Counted from the stretch's first letter, positions 18,710 through 27,506 are shown. The stretch is 37,625 nt of DNA from Thermodesulfovibrio yellowstonii (GCA_020724365.1 DYHD01000016.1:1-37625), one strand, 5' to 3'. The notes: generated by a model from the sequence alone, not told the origin. A program made the numbers and translations.

Positions 18710-20479
18710 ATGACTGATGAAAACGTACCAGCAATAGAAGTAATAAAAGCAACTATCGCGCAGATTGATCACGCCATTAAGATAGAGCGGGTCAAATATG
18801 ACTTTGATAAGATAGAGCATAAATTCTTTCTTTCAAAGGATGGCAAAACGTGCGAAATATCTCTTTCACGTGACTTCCTTGACGATCTTAATGATTACAC
18901 GGGTTCGAGAAAATCAAAATACTGGATCGCCATGGCATGCACTCTCAAAAAACGGCTGTCGATACCGCTGCAGATGGCCGGTATAATTCCATTTTCATCA
19001 AGTATTTTCCTTGAAGACCTGCAAGAGTGGGAAGAGGATAATGGTCAGAATATCGAGGTATATTATTCTGAGGATGATTATGAAATATTTCAGGATGGAC
19101 TGAAAGATCTCTATCATCATCTTGAGAATCAAAAAACTGAATTATCGCGCCTTAAACTCAAAACCTTCCCTTACGCTGAAGACCAGCAACATATTCAGGA
19201 CATGATTTCTTACAGGGATAAGCAAGTAGAAGAGAATGGGCTTTGTCCTTTTAGGGATAGGATCTCGGTCATTTCGCGTAAACACTTAAAGGCGGCGGCC
19301 CTCATACAGTTACTTTTTCTTGAGAATGAACTCAGTGAGGAGCGCCATTCAGTATCAGTGAAGAAGGAAATCGCAGCTAAGATAATCAGGATTCTGTCAT
19401 TTCTCTCTTCGCCCATTTTTGAAAAAATCGAAGTTGCAGAATATCTGCAGGGTATCAAACATGAAAAAACGCCTGCTATGACTAAAGTAGTAGCGCCTGA
19501 CAATCCTCAGAAACTACAATACGATGTAGTCATATCATTTGCTGGGGAAGACAGGGCACACGCCAAGCAATTGGCTGATTTGTTGCAAAAGGACGGATTT
19601 CACTTTTTTTACGATGACTACGAAGAAGATGAGCTATGGGGCAAGGATTTGTATGAGCATTTGTCATACATCTATAGTCAAGCTGGCAAATATTGTGTCA
19701 TGTTTCTCTCTGAACATTATGCTGCCAAGCAGTGGACACGACATGAGCGACGCTCTGCTCAGGAGAGGGCATTCAAGGAAAACAGGGAATATATTCTGCC
19801 GATACGCATAGATAATACAAGTATTCCGGGGGTACTGGATACCGTTGGATATCAAGACCTGAGAAAGAAAAGTATTGAAGAGATATACGAAATCCTGAAG
19901 AAGAAGCTATCACCCGGCGAAGAGCCTATAAGAGCAGAGAGTGAACCCGCTTCCATCGGGCAACTTGGTCTCAGTGACGATGCAGTTGCCCTTTTAAAGC
20001 TTTTAAGTAACAAGTCTGAGCGCGCATTATCCAATGATCCTTTATTGACCACAGAAGAAGTGCTGAATGCTCTTAAAATTTCTGAGGAAGCATTAAGTCT
20101 TGCATCAGATGAGCTCGACGAAAAGGGTTTTGTGAAGTTAGATAAAACGCTTGGTATGGGGAAAGCCGGATTTTATACAATTGGAACAACAGAGCTCTTG
20201 TTCTCAGTAACTGACAAGTATCTGCGTGAATGGAATCCTGAAGAAGATGCAGTTGCTCTTGCGAAAGTATTAATCGATATCGCCCAAGAAGATGCCGTTT
20301 CTATTCGCGGTGCTGATGAAAGCTTAGAATGGGGTCCTCGGCGAATTAATCCAGCTTTGTTCTTGCTTATTGAGAGGGATATGGTAAACCCTTCAAAGAT
20401 TTTGAATCCTGACTATATTGCAATACATGTTATTCTAAAGCCGAAACTATATAGGTTTATCAAACAGACAGAGAAATAA
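18710..20479 (+). CDS. TIR-domain protein with N-terminal unknown domain and C-terminal winged helix
   Basis: A 589-residue protein with a TIR domain at about 267-400. It opens QYDVVISFAGEDRAHAKQLA, continues with FYDDYEEDELWGKDL and CVMFLSEHYAAKQWTRHE, and ends near YQDLRK. Bacterial TIR domains usually degrade NAD+ or make NAD-derived signals; the glutamate of WTRHE is a candidate catalytic residue. The N-terminal 260 residues are unrecognised and probably sense or bind a partner. The C-terminal part (LTTEEVLNALKISEEALSLA) looks like a winged helix. I chose ATG 18710 because GGAG lies seven bases before it; an in-frame ATG at 18698 is also possible. It lies between the methylase and the DUF499 ATPase with short gaps, so it belongs to the operon. 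Confidence 0.85.
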   Translation: MTDENVPAIEVIKATIAQIDHAIKIERVKYDFDKIEHKFFLSKDGKTCEISLSRDFLDDLNDYTGSRKSKYWIAMACTLKKRLSIPLQMAGIIPFSSSIFLEDLQEWEEDNGQNIEVYYSEDDYEIFQDGLKDLYHHLENQKTELSRLKLKTFPYAEDQQHIQDMISYRDKQVEENGLCPFRDRISVISRKHLKAAALIQLLFLENELSEERHSVSVKKEIAAKIIRILSFLSSPIFEKIEVAEYLQGIKHEKTPAMTKVVAPDNPQKLQYDVVISFAGEDRAHAKQLADLLQKDGFHFFYDDYEEDELWGKDLYEHLSYIYSQAGKYCVMFLSEHYAAKQWTRHERRSAQERAFKENREYILPIRIDNTSIPGVLDTVGYQDLRKKSIEEIYEILKKKLSPGEEPIRAESEPASIGQLGLSDDAVALLKLLSNKSERALSNDPLLTTEEVLNALKISEEALSLASDELDEKGFVKLDKTLGMGKAGFYTIGTTELLFSVTDKYLREWNPEEDAVALAKVLIDIAQEDAVSIRGADESLEWGPRRINPALFLLIERDMVNPSKILNPDYIAIHVILKPKLYRFIKQTEK

Positions 20480-20490
20480 AGGAGCTATAT

Positions 20491-23352
20491 ATGGAACCAT
20501 GGTATAAAGTCGTTCTGCCGCGAAAGGAAGTCCGGGAGGGCCGTTCCTTCAACCCGGACGAGTTTGCCATTGCCCTTGAGCAGGTTGTGGCAGGCACGGC
20601 GCCTGAAGACTATCGCAATCCCGAACAGTTCTTCTCGCGCACATGCTTTACAAGGGCGATTAGAGAGCACTCAGGCATGGTGCTTAGAAGACTGTCCGGC
20701 AAGACAGAAAATACTGCACCTGTTCTTACCCTTATCACCCAGTTTGGAGGCGGAAAGACCCATACGCTTACCATGCTTTATCACTTGGCAAAAAATGGAG
20801 AGCGGACGGCCCGATTTACAGGCGTCTCAGACCTGATAAGAGAGGCAGGACTTGCTACAGTTCCAGAGGCAAAGGTGGCCGTGTTCGTTGGTAATGCCTG
20901 GGACCCTCAGGAAGGGCGAGAGACTCCGTGGTTGGACATTGCGCGGCAGTTAGCCGAAGACAGTGGCGTGAAAGAACTCGGCTCGGCGGCCAAGACCACT
21001 CCACCCGGAACTGATGCCCTGCTTCGCATCTTTAAAGCCGCAAATGCTCCTGTCCTCATCCTGATGGATGAGGTGCTCAACTTCTTTAACCGACATCGGG
21101 CATTGGCCGAACCCTGCTATGCATTTTTTGATAACCTTTATCGTGCCATGACAGGCACTACCCATGGCGCAATGCTCATAAGCCTTCCCCGAAGTCAGGT
21201 GGAGATGACAGATTGGGACATTCAGTGGCAGGACAGGATAACCAAGGTAGTCCGTCGTGTTTCAAAAGACCTTATAGCAAATGATGAAGCTGAGATCAGC
21301 GAAGTTGTGCGCAGACGATTGTTTGAAGACCTCGGGAACGAGCGCGTCAGGAAAAATGTTGCCAAGACTTATGCGGATTGGTGTTTTGAGCGAAGAGCCC
21401 AGCTTCCGCCTGAATGGACGGCTGTAGATACCGCCACAACCGAGGCTAAGGCACGAGAGTTCCTTAGGAGCCGGTTTGAGGCGTGCTATCCTTTCCATCC
21501 AGCAACCCTATCTGTATTTCAAAGGAAGTGGCAAGCGCTTACACAGTACCAGCAGACCCGTGGGACACTTGCCATGCTTGCACAATGGATTTCAATAGCC
21601 TTCAGAGAAGACCACCGCATGGCAAGGCGTGAATCTCTTATCACTCTTGGGTCGGCTCCGCTTGAAGTCCTAGAGTTCCGGAGTGTCGTGCTCGGTCAGC
21701 TTGGAGAGTCCCGCTTGATTGCTGCACTTGATGCCGATATATCCGGAATGCATTCCCACGCCCGGGCACTTGATGCCGATACCAAAGGCTCGCTCAGGGA
21801 CATTCACCGCAGGGTGGCGACAGCAATTCTTTTTGAGTCTTCCGGCGGGCAGGTGGATAAGGTAGCTCATTTGCCCGAACTTCGCTTTGCGCTCGGTGAA
21901 TCCGAAATAGATACTACATCCGTAGATAATGCGGCGTTCGCCCTTGAATCCAAGGCGTTCTTTATTAGAAAAGTGGGGACAGACGGATTCCAGATAAGAC
22001 ATCAGCCCACTTTGAAGAAGGTGGTCAGTGATAGAAGGGCGTCACTGGACTATGAAACAGAAATCAAACCCGCAATTAAAACCCTCGTTCAGAAAGAGTT
22101 TGATCGGGGTGCAAGCATCCCGATAGTATTTTTCCCTGAGGATAGCACTGCCATACAGGATTCTCCCAAGTTGACGCTTGTTGTAATTGACACGGAATCC
22201 GAATGGAAGGGAAACGACGCGCTTCGTCGCCAAATAGCTGAATGGACTAAACAAAGAGGGAAGTCGCCAAGGCTTTACCCCGGTTCACTTGTATGGTGCC
22301 TTAAAAGACCCGGCAGAGACCTGAGAGAAAAGATTGAACTCTGGCTTGCCTGGCGACGCGTTCAGAGAGAGATCTCCGAGGGGATTTTGGGAAGCGATTT
22401 TGACCGCGCAGACCGTGCCGAGATTCAATCCAAAGTGGTAGATGCGGAAGAGGCGGCCAAAGACGAAGTTTGGGGCGGATATCGCTTTGTTGTGCTATAC
22501 GACCCCTCACTCTATCCCTCTCCCAGTGGGAGCGAGGGTGAGAGAGACGGGCTTAAGACTATTGATCTCGGTGCCGGGCATTCAAGCAGTGGCGAGACAC
22601 TTTGTGGGAGGGTGATAACGGCATTGAAATCTCAGGCGCTGCTGAACGAATCCGTAGGGGCAGGCTATATAGACCGCAACTGGCCACCCGCGCTCAAAGA
22701 AAGCGGCGCATGGCCTCTCACGAGCCTGAGACAGAGCTTTTTGAATGGCTCGCTGACTAGGCTTATTGACCCCGATGCGGTCTTAAGGAAAAAGATAGTC
22801 GAGTTTGTGAGCAACGGAGATTTCGGTTTGGCATCCGGTCAAAAGCCAAACAGGACTTATACAAGGGTCTGGTACAAAGGATTTATCGCTCCTGAAGAAG
22901 TTTCATTCGAACCGGATGTTTTCCTGCTTACAAAGGAGAAGGCGAATGCCTTTAAAATAGGCGTGCCAGAGCCTAAGCCAATATTCTCCGAGCCTGAAGA
23001 GGAGCCGTCTCCTCCAAGACCAGTTACTCCATCTGAATACAAATATGAAGCGAAAACATCTCCCATGACGCAGATATGCACACTTAAATTAGTAGGAACG
23101 ATACCACCTGAATTGTGGAATCGTCTTGGCACTAAAATCTTACCCAAACTAAGGGCAGGAACCGAGCTTCAGGTAGGAGTTGATTTCAGGGTAACAGTGG
23201 ATGCGAATCTTGCCAAAGGCATGAAATCCGAACTCTATACCATTCTCGATGATTTGGGATTGAGAGATAAGGTTCAAGTTTCCGAAAGAATACAGAACCA
23301 GACCCAGACAAATCCGGGAGACCCTGCTTCGCAAGAATCTCATCAAAATTGA
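20491..23352 (+). CDS. DUF499-family AAA ATPase
   Basis: A 953-residue AAA+-type ATPase of the DUF499/COG1483 family, which regularly accompanies DUF1156 methylases. The N-terminus WYKVVLPRKEVREGRSFNPD is family-typical. Walker A is TQFGGGKTHT (about 83) and Walker B is LILMDEVLNF (about 189), with an arginine-rich region after it. Residues about 600-700 carry an in-frame palindromic repeat (YPSPSGSEGERD). A proline-rich linker (EPEEEPSPPRPVTPSE, about 830) precedes a small C-terminal domain. An AAAGGAG site eight bases before the ATG supports the start. It is the last gene of the operon. Its role is probably to couple ATP hydrolysis to the methylase or to recognition of foreign DNA, judging from similar ATPases in BREX-like loci. 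Confidence 0.86.
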   Translation: MEPWYKVVLPRKEVREGRSFNPDEFAIALEQVVAGTAPEDYRNPEQFFSRTCFTRAIREHSGMVLRRLSGKTENTAPVLTLITQFGGGKTHTLTMLYHLAKNGERTARFTGVSDLIREAGLATVPEAKVAVFVGNAWDPQEGRETPWLDIARQLAEDSGVKELGSAAKTTPPGTDALLRIFKAANAPVLILMDEVLNFFNRHRALAEPCYAFFDNLYRAMTGTTHGAMLISLPRSQVEMTDWDIQWQDRITKVVRRVSKDLIANDEAEISEVVRRRLFEDLGNERVRKNVAKTYADWCFERRAQLPPEWTAVDTATTEAKAREFLRSRFEACYPFHPATLSVFQRKWQALTQYQQTRGTLAMLAQWISIAFREDHRMARRESLITLGSAPLEVLEFRSVVLGQLGESRLIAALDADISGMHSHARALDADTKGSLRDIHRRVATAILFESSGGQVDKVAHLPELRFALGESEIDTTSVDNAAFALESKAFFIRKVGTDGFQIRHQPTLKKVVSDRRASLDYETEIKPAIKTLVQKEFDRGASIPIVFFPEDSTAIQDSPKLTLVVIDTESEWKGNDALRRQIAEWTKQRGKSPRLYPGSLVWCLKRPGRDLREKIELWLAWRRVQREISEGILGSDFDRADRAEIQSKVVDAEEAAKDEVWGGYRFVVLYDPSLYPSPSGSEGERDGLKTIDLGAGHSSSGETLCGRVITALKSQALLNESVGAGYIDRNWPPALKESGAWPLTSLRQSFLNGSLTRLIDPDAVLRKKIVEFVSNGDFGLASGQKPNRTYTRVWYKGFIAPEEVSFEPDVFLLTKEKANAFKIGVPEPKPIFSEPEEEPSPPRPVTPSEYKYEAKTSPMTQICTLKLVGTIPPELWNRLGTKILPKLRAGTELQVGVDFRVTVDANLAKGMKSELYTILDDLGLRDKVQVSERIQNQTQTNPGDPASQESHQN
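22516..22543. repeat. palindromic repeat inside the DUF499 gene
   Basis: CCCTCTCCC-AGT-GGGAGCGAGGGTGAG, read in frame as PSPSGSEGE. It is a slightly degraded member of the family at 8633-8670 and 18425-18460. The three positions differ in reading context, but the frame is kept in both genes. Confidence 0.65.
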
Positions 23353-23560
23353 TTTTTATATAGGCTATACGTCGCTTCAGAATGGGTCTTCATTACCTCT
23401 ATTACCAAACGAACTGGAATCGTTATTGCCGCTGATTTTAAAGGCAGCTGACAATCTGGAGAAATTGCAGCGGCAGGCACTCTCTCAGGCGGAAGTAGCA
23501 AGACTGAATGTTACACGAACGGAGATTACTAATGAATTGCATGCCTTGATAGCGGCATAG
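23345..23560 (+). pseudogene. C-terminal fragment of an unknown gene
   Basis: About 71 codons open into a stop at 23558, with protein-like composition: IGYTSLQNGSSLPLLPNELE followed by a helical stretch, LEKLQRQALSQAEVARLNVT. There is no start codon or ribosome site, and it begins across the stop of the DUF499 gene in another frame. It is probably the end of a gene whose body was deleted, belonging to a two-gene unit with the ATPase stump that follows. The family is not recognised. Confidence 0.45.
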
Positions 23561-23589
23561 CTAATAATAATACAAATGGAGAGAGATTT

Positions 23590-23757
23590 TTGAAAAAGCC
23601 GAAGCTATGGCTTAAACGCCTGGCGATATTCAAGTCGCTGGAGAAACGAAATGAACCAATCCGCAATATACAATTCCATCGTGGTCTGAATATCGTATGG
23701 GGCGTTGTAGTAATAGAGTTTAGGCTTGCAGGAGATGGCCTCTCGGAAACGAGGTGA
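23590..23757 (+). pseudogene. N-terminal stump of a P-loop ATPase
   Basis: A TTG start with GGAGAGA upstream opens a frame reading LKKPKLWLKRLAIFKSLEKR then FHRGLNIVWG, which matches the start of a group of AAA/ABC-like ATPases. In those proteins this segment precedes the Walker A loop. The frame then enters the transposase-tail repeat at about 23723 and stops at 23757, before any P-loop. It is a truncated gene, most likely cut by insertion or recombination at the repeat. The group is often seen in defence neighbourhoods, though I cannot name it. Confidence 0.55.
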
Positions 23758-23923
23758 ACGGCTTCGTATGGCTCGCGGAATCCTTACTTCGCTGGCAAGG
23801 GAGATAGGATATAATATAATGAGTTGCAGGGGATATTAAAAAGAGATGTCTCTGTTGTATTGCGGCTGGCAAGTATCGGCGAAATGGATGCCGAGAGAAA
23901 GACTAAATGCATAACCGCAAGCC
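23723..23923 (+). repeat. transposase-tail repeat, copy A
   Basis: First of three direct copies of a ~200-base sequence (others at 27297-27506 and 30795-30980). Read in frame it gives [15 protein letters not shown] and, after a small slip, [18 protein letters not shown], which resembles the DnaA-like HTH tail of REP-associated (Y1, HUH) transposases. Copy A is the most diverged and lacks bases around 23820. It cuts the ATPase stump on its left. Confidence 0.7.
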
Positions 23924-24200
23924 TGACCCTTAGGTACTGACCACTAGTACCCGAAAATAAGGTCCGTCATTCTCTGGCTTGCCTGCCCTCGAAGTCTTTT
24001 ATCGGGGGACCAGAGAATCCAATCCTTTTCTAAAAGACACTGGATTCCCCGATTAAGCTTGTCTCTGATTTGATCAGGGGGTCGGGGAATGACAAGAAGG
24101 GGAGGCAAGCTTATTTAAAGCAATGTATTGCTGGGCAAGGGTTTTAAGGCTTTTAGCTTAAAAACTTTTGACAATACTTATCCATATTTAAGGAGGGGAA
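23924..24200. repeat. intergenic region with large imperfect palindrome
   Basis: There is no gene here. Between about 23967 and 24111 lies an imperfect inverted repeat: GTCATTCTCTGG and GCTTGCCT on the left are answered by GGGGAATGAC and AGGCAAGC on the right, with an internal GGATTCCCCGATTAAGC arm. It resembles the dispersed repeat at 8440-8560. Near the right edge TTTTAAG-8 bases-CTTAAAA forms a small hairpin, and TTGACA at 24168 may be the -35 element for the next gene, without a well-spaced -10. Confidence 0.5.
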
Positions 24201-24995
24201 ATGGAAAACAACGCTGATGGATTAGAAAAGGCGATTTTAAAGACGGAAGCCGATATCGAAAGAACTCTAAAGGCTGCAAATTCAGTCATTAGTTCACTGA
24301 GAAAATTCCGCCACGCTGTCAAGACAGGAAGCCTCAAAGAACTAAATAAAACCATAGAATCATCAGAGCAGGCAATATCAACCTTACAAGAGCAATTTTC
24401 AAAAGCAAAAGACGGCTGGAATTTCGATGCAGAAAAATATATTGCTGATAAACAGTATATTAAAGAGCTATTGCTCGAAGCTGAAAAAACGGCGCTAAAA
24501 ATCTTTGAACAGGACGAGAGACTTTATTGTTATCCTTTCATTATCCGCATACTTCCGGATGAACTTGCAGTTAAAATCGACAAGATAAAGGAAAAACGTT
24601 TGCGGCCGTCCACTTTGGCAGGGCATCTTAAGGCTTTACAAAATAAACCTATAAGATTCAGAACGGATAAATTTCTCGAAAGTCTGTTTTCAGCATATAA
24701 AAATCTTGTAAAAAGCCGCGGAGATGAACAGGTAAACAAAGGTATAGTAATACCTCTTATAGAGATTTATAAACTATTGACATTGCTGCCGGGTCAGGAT
24801 AAAGAATATTCTCTTTCAGAATTTGCACGAGATATCTATATTTTGGACAAAAGCGGGGTTTCATCCACTAAAGATGGATTTAACGTTCGTCTTCCAGCGA
24901 GCACGAGCACTAAAGAACTCAAGCGCAGTATTCGAGTTATCACAGAAGAAGGCAGAGAAAAAACTTATTATGGCATCTCATTTCGTAAAGGATAG
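24201..24995 (+). CDS. coiled-coil protein of a BrxD-like module
   Basis: A 264-residue soluble protein with a very good ribosome site (AAGGAGGGG) before the ATG. The first 85 residues are a charged coiled coil (KAILKTEADIERTLKAANSV and ISTLQEQFSKAKDGW). The middle (YCYPFIIRILPDELAVKIDK) and the C-terminal part (EYSLSEFARDIYILDKSG, then RVITEEGREKTYYGISF) look globular. I do not recognise a named family. Genes of this type are found directly before pairs of BrxD-like ATPases, as here, where the next gene starts 12 bases downstream. It probably forms a complex with them; nothing in the sequence shows catalysis. Confidence 0.6.
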   Translation: MENNADGLEKAILKTEADIERTLKAANSVISSLRKFRHAVKTGSLKELNKTIESSEQAISTLQEQFSKAKDGWNFDAEKYIADKQYIKELLLEAEKTALKIFEQDERLYCYPFIIRILPDELAVKIDKIKEKRLRPSTLAGHLKALQNKPIRFRTDKFLESLFSAYKNLVKSRGDEQVNKGIVIPLIEIYKLLTLLPGQDKEYSLSEFARDIYILDKSGVSSTKDGFNVRLPASTSTKELKRSIRVITEEGREKTYYGISFRKG

Positions 24996-25007
24996 GGGGC
25001 ATATATC

Positions 25008-25970
25008 ATGTATATCAAACAAAAAGAGTGGATGGACATAATTCAACGAGAGTATTTGCAAGGTTTTATTAAACATGGCGGCGCGGCGGTAAAATTTATA
25101 GTCCCTATCGAAAATGTTGACCAAGACCAATTCACAACACAATTGCACAAGGCATCAGAAGATGAAAACTATCTTTTTGCAAATATCAATGGTGCAAAAA
25201 CAAAGATTCACATGATAGATAAGTTATTTAACGCAATAGCAGGAAAGATAGATTGGGATGAACTATCACGTTCGTTTGTTATCGAAATGTTCACAAAAAG
25301 GGGTTATAAGCTGCCAAGTCAGCAGGAGGACTTTGATTTTAAGGGTATTGCTGAAATCAACAATCAGGAAGAGATGCTTCTACGCAGAGAGGTTCATTCA
25401 TGGCTAAGAGATAATTTATTTCGTGACTTTGAGATGAGTCAGGAGTTTAGAATAGCCATGATTCGTCTGTGCCTGAATCAGCTCGATGCAGCAGAGCCTT
25501 CCGGATTTTTAAGCAATGCAGTAAAAGAATGGCTTTGCGGCGAACTCAGAGAAATATCAACCCTAAAAGAAGCCCTGATTTTTCAGAAGATTGCAAGGCA
25601 TAATGCCCGTCACATGCTGTTTTCACTCATTCACTGGCTCCGAATTAACAGAAAAAGTGGTCTCATCTTGCTGCTCGATATATCACGATATCTTGTTCCA
25701 AAAAAGTCCCAGAACCCTGATGATGGTTTTTTCTATTCAATGCCGGCTGTATTAGACCTTTATGAGGTTCTTCGCCAGTTTATTGATGGGACAGATGAGA
25801 TGGCAGGTTGTCTGATCGTGGTTTTGGCACCAAAAGACTTCCTGAATGATGATAAAAGAGGACTGAACCGTTATGATGCTTTAAAGCTAAGGATTTGGGA
25901 TGAGGTCAGAGATAGGCAAAGACCAAATCCTTTAGCTTCTTTAGTGCGTATGGTAAATGATGACAATTAA
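25008..25970 (+). CDS. BrxD-like protein with degenerate P-loop
   Basis: A 320-residue protein resembling the BrxD/DUF2791 group of ATPases. It begins with a recognisable motif, WMDIIQREYLQGFIKHGGAA, continuing VKFIVP. Where true ATPases have GxxGxGKS this protein has HGGAAVKF, so the P-loop is altered and nucleotide binding is doubtful. A Walker B-like strand is kept as SGLILLLDISRYL (about 220). The protein lies between the coiled-coil protein and a canonical ATPase, and may be a regulatory or structural partner of the latter. Family placement rests on the GGAAVKF segment and on gene order. Confidence 0.65.
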   Translation: MYIKQKEWMDIIQREYLQGFIKHGGAAVKFIVPIENVDQDQFTTQLHKASEDENYLFANINGAKTKIHMIDKLFNAIAGKIDWDELSRSFVIEMFTKRGYKLPSQQEDFDFKGIAEINNQEEMLLRREVHSWLRDNLFRDFEMSQEFRIAMIRLCLNQLDAAEPSGFLSNAVKEWLCGELREISTLKEALIFQKIARHNARHMLFSLIHWLRINRKSGLILLLDISRYLVPKKSQNPDDGFFYSMPAVLDLYEVLRQFIDGTDEMAGCLIVVLAPKDFLNDDKRGLNRYDALKLRIWDEVRDRQRPNPLASLVRMVNDDN

Positions 25971-26000
25971 CCCTATCCATCGAATAAGGGAGGAGTGAGG

Positions 26001-27233
26001 ATGAATATAGATGAACAAATTAGAAACAGACGTGCAATGGAGGCTCTGCGCAATGGTGTGCCAAACAGCGATGCCGTTATAGCGCTTGGGTGCAATCAAT
26101 CTGAAATAGAAGCAAAATTTCAGAAGCAACTGCTTGATACAAGCCAAGCAATTGCCCGCGGACTGCAAAATGAAGGAATGATAGTAGGAGGTGATTTTGG
26201 TTCAGGTAAATCTCATCTCCTCCAATACCTGATGCATTATGCCTTAAAGGAAAATTTTGTCTGCAGTAAAATCGTAATAAGCAAGGAGACACCTTTATTT
26301 GACCCGGCAAAATTATTTCGTGCCGCTATAGAATGTGCCGTTGTGCCGAAAAAACGGGGCAGCGCCATGACCGAAACAGCGACTGCTTTGGACCCTAAAA
26401 GCAGTAAGTATAAAGACTTTTATATATGGACTCAGCAAAAGCGCGGTCTCAATACGAGATTTGCAGCAACATTATTTTTATATGAACGGATGAGAAATGA
26501 CCCGGAACTGAGCAATAGAATTATTCGCTTCTGGTCCGGAGACAGGATATCTTCATCAGAAATAAAAAGATACCTTAAGGCCTGCCGTGAACGGGTAAGC
26601 TATGAAATTGAAAATATTTCACAGAAAGAACTTTCTTTGCAGAGATTTAAATTTACAGCCCGCCTTGTCGCAGCGGCTGGCTACTCAGGCTGGGTATTGT
26701 TGATAGATGAGACCGAATTGATTGGGCGATATTCACTTTTGCAGAGGGCAAAATCATATGCAGAATTGGCAAGATGGATGGGAAAGCTCAATGACGAATC
26801 CGATTTTGCAGGATTAACCGCAGTTTTTAGCATCACAACGGATTTTTATATCGCAATATTGGAAGGACGGGATGATATCAATAAAATACCTGCCAAATTA
26901 AAAGCAAAAGGGAGTAAGAGTGAGTTGCTCTTAGCAAGCCAGGCAAGAAGAGGAATGCAGATTATTCAGAATGAACTCCAAGTCTTAAGACCACCGGATA
27001 CAGAGGTATTAGAACAGACTTACGAAATGTTGAAAGCAATACATGCCAAGGCATACGACTGGGAGCCGCCCCCTGTCAAGACCGCCGAGCGCCTGATTAC
27101 TACACAAATGCGTCAATATATCAAAACATGGATAACCGAATGGGATTTAAAACGCCTCGATAAAGATTATCAACCTGAAATTGAGGTTGAACCACTTGAA
27201 CGAGATTACTCCGAGGATAGAAATTTAGTGTGA
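26001..27233 (+). CDS. BrxD-like ATPase (DUF2791 family)
   Basis: A 410-residue P-loop ATPase of the BrxD/DUF2791 type, known from BREX and related defence loci. The family opening is clear (RRAMEALRNGVPNSDAVIAL), Walker A is GGDFGSGKSHLL (about 58) and Walker B is WVLLIDETELI (about 235). I chose the ATG at 26001 with GGGAGG seven bases upstream; a GTG at 25995 would add two residues. In other genomes such ATPases usually precede a helicase gene. Here the next 60 bases are non-coding and the transposase-tail repeat follows, so any helicase has been lost or never existed at this locus. Confidence 0.78.
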   Translation: MNIDEQIRNRRAMEALRNGVPNSDAVIALGCNQSEIEAKFQKQLLDTSQAIARGLQNEGMIVGGDFGSGKSHLLQYLMHYALKENFVCSKIVISKETPLFDPAKLFRAAIECAVVPKKRGSAMTETATALDPKSSKYKDFYIWTQQKRGLNTRFAATLFLYERMRNDPELSNRIIRFWSGDRISSSEIKRYLKACRERVSYEIENISQKELSLQRFKFTARLVAAAGYSGWVLLIDETELIGRYSLLQRAKSYAELARWMGKLNDESDFAGLTAVFSITTDFYIAILEGRDDINKIPAKLKAKGSKSELLLASQARRGMQIIQNELQVLRPPDTEVLEQTYEMLKAIHAKAYDWEPPPVKTAERLITTQMRQYIKTWITEWDLKRLDKDYQPEIEVEPLERDYSEDRNLV

Positions 27234-27296
27234 AAAATGAGTGAGGGGTCACGGCTTGCAGTTATGCAAATAGTTCTTGCGATAGAATAAGGAGAC

Positions 27297-27506
27297 GGGC
27301 ATTGGCTTGCAGGAGATGGCATCTCTGAAACGAGGTGAACGGCTTCGTATGTCTCCGCGGAATCTTTACTTCGCTGGCAAGGGAGATAGGATATAATATG
27401 AAAGAGTTGCAGGGGATATTAAAGCGAGATGTCTCTGTTGTATCGCTGCTGGCAAGTATCAGCGAAATGAATGCTGAGAGAAAGACTAAATACATAATCG
27501 CAAGCC
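27297..27506 (+). repeat. transposase-tail repeat, copy B
   Basis: Second direct copy of the ~200-base sequence, nearly identical to copy C at 30795-30980 and sharing its right end (GCAAGCC) with copy A. One frame reads [20 protein letters not shown]. Its right end interrupts a minus-strand cassette gene at about 27507. A and B bracket the BrxD-like module; B and C bracket the restriction-modification cassettes. Confidence 0.72.

Noticed and set aside
8916..23352. Canonical DISARM or BREX system
   Set aside because: No drmA, drmB or drmC gene, no pglZ phosphatase and no PglX-type methylase is present. The shared parts are a helicase, a methylase and an ATPase only, so I describe it as DISARM/BREX-like in content.
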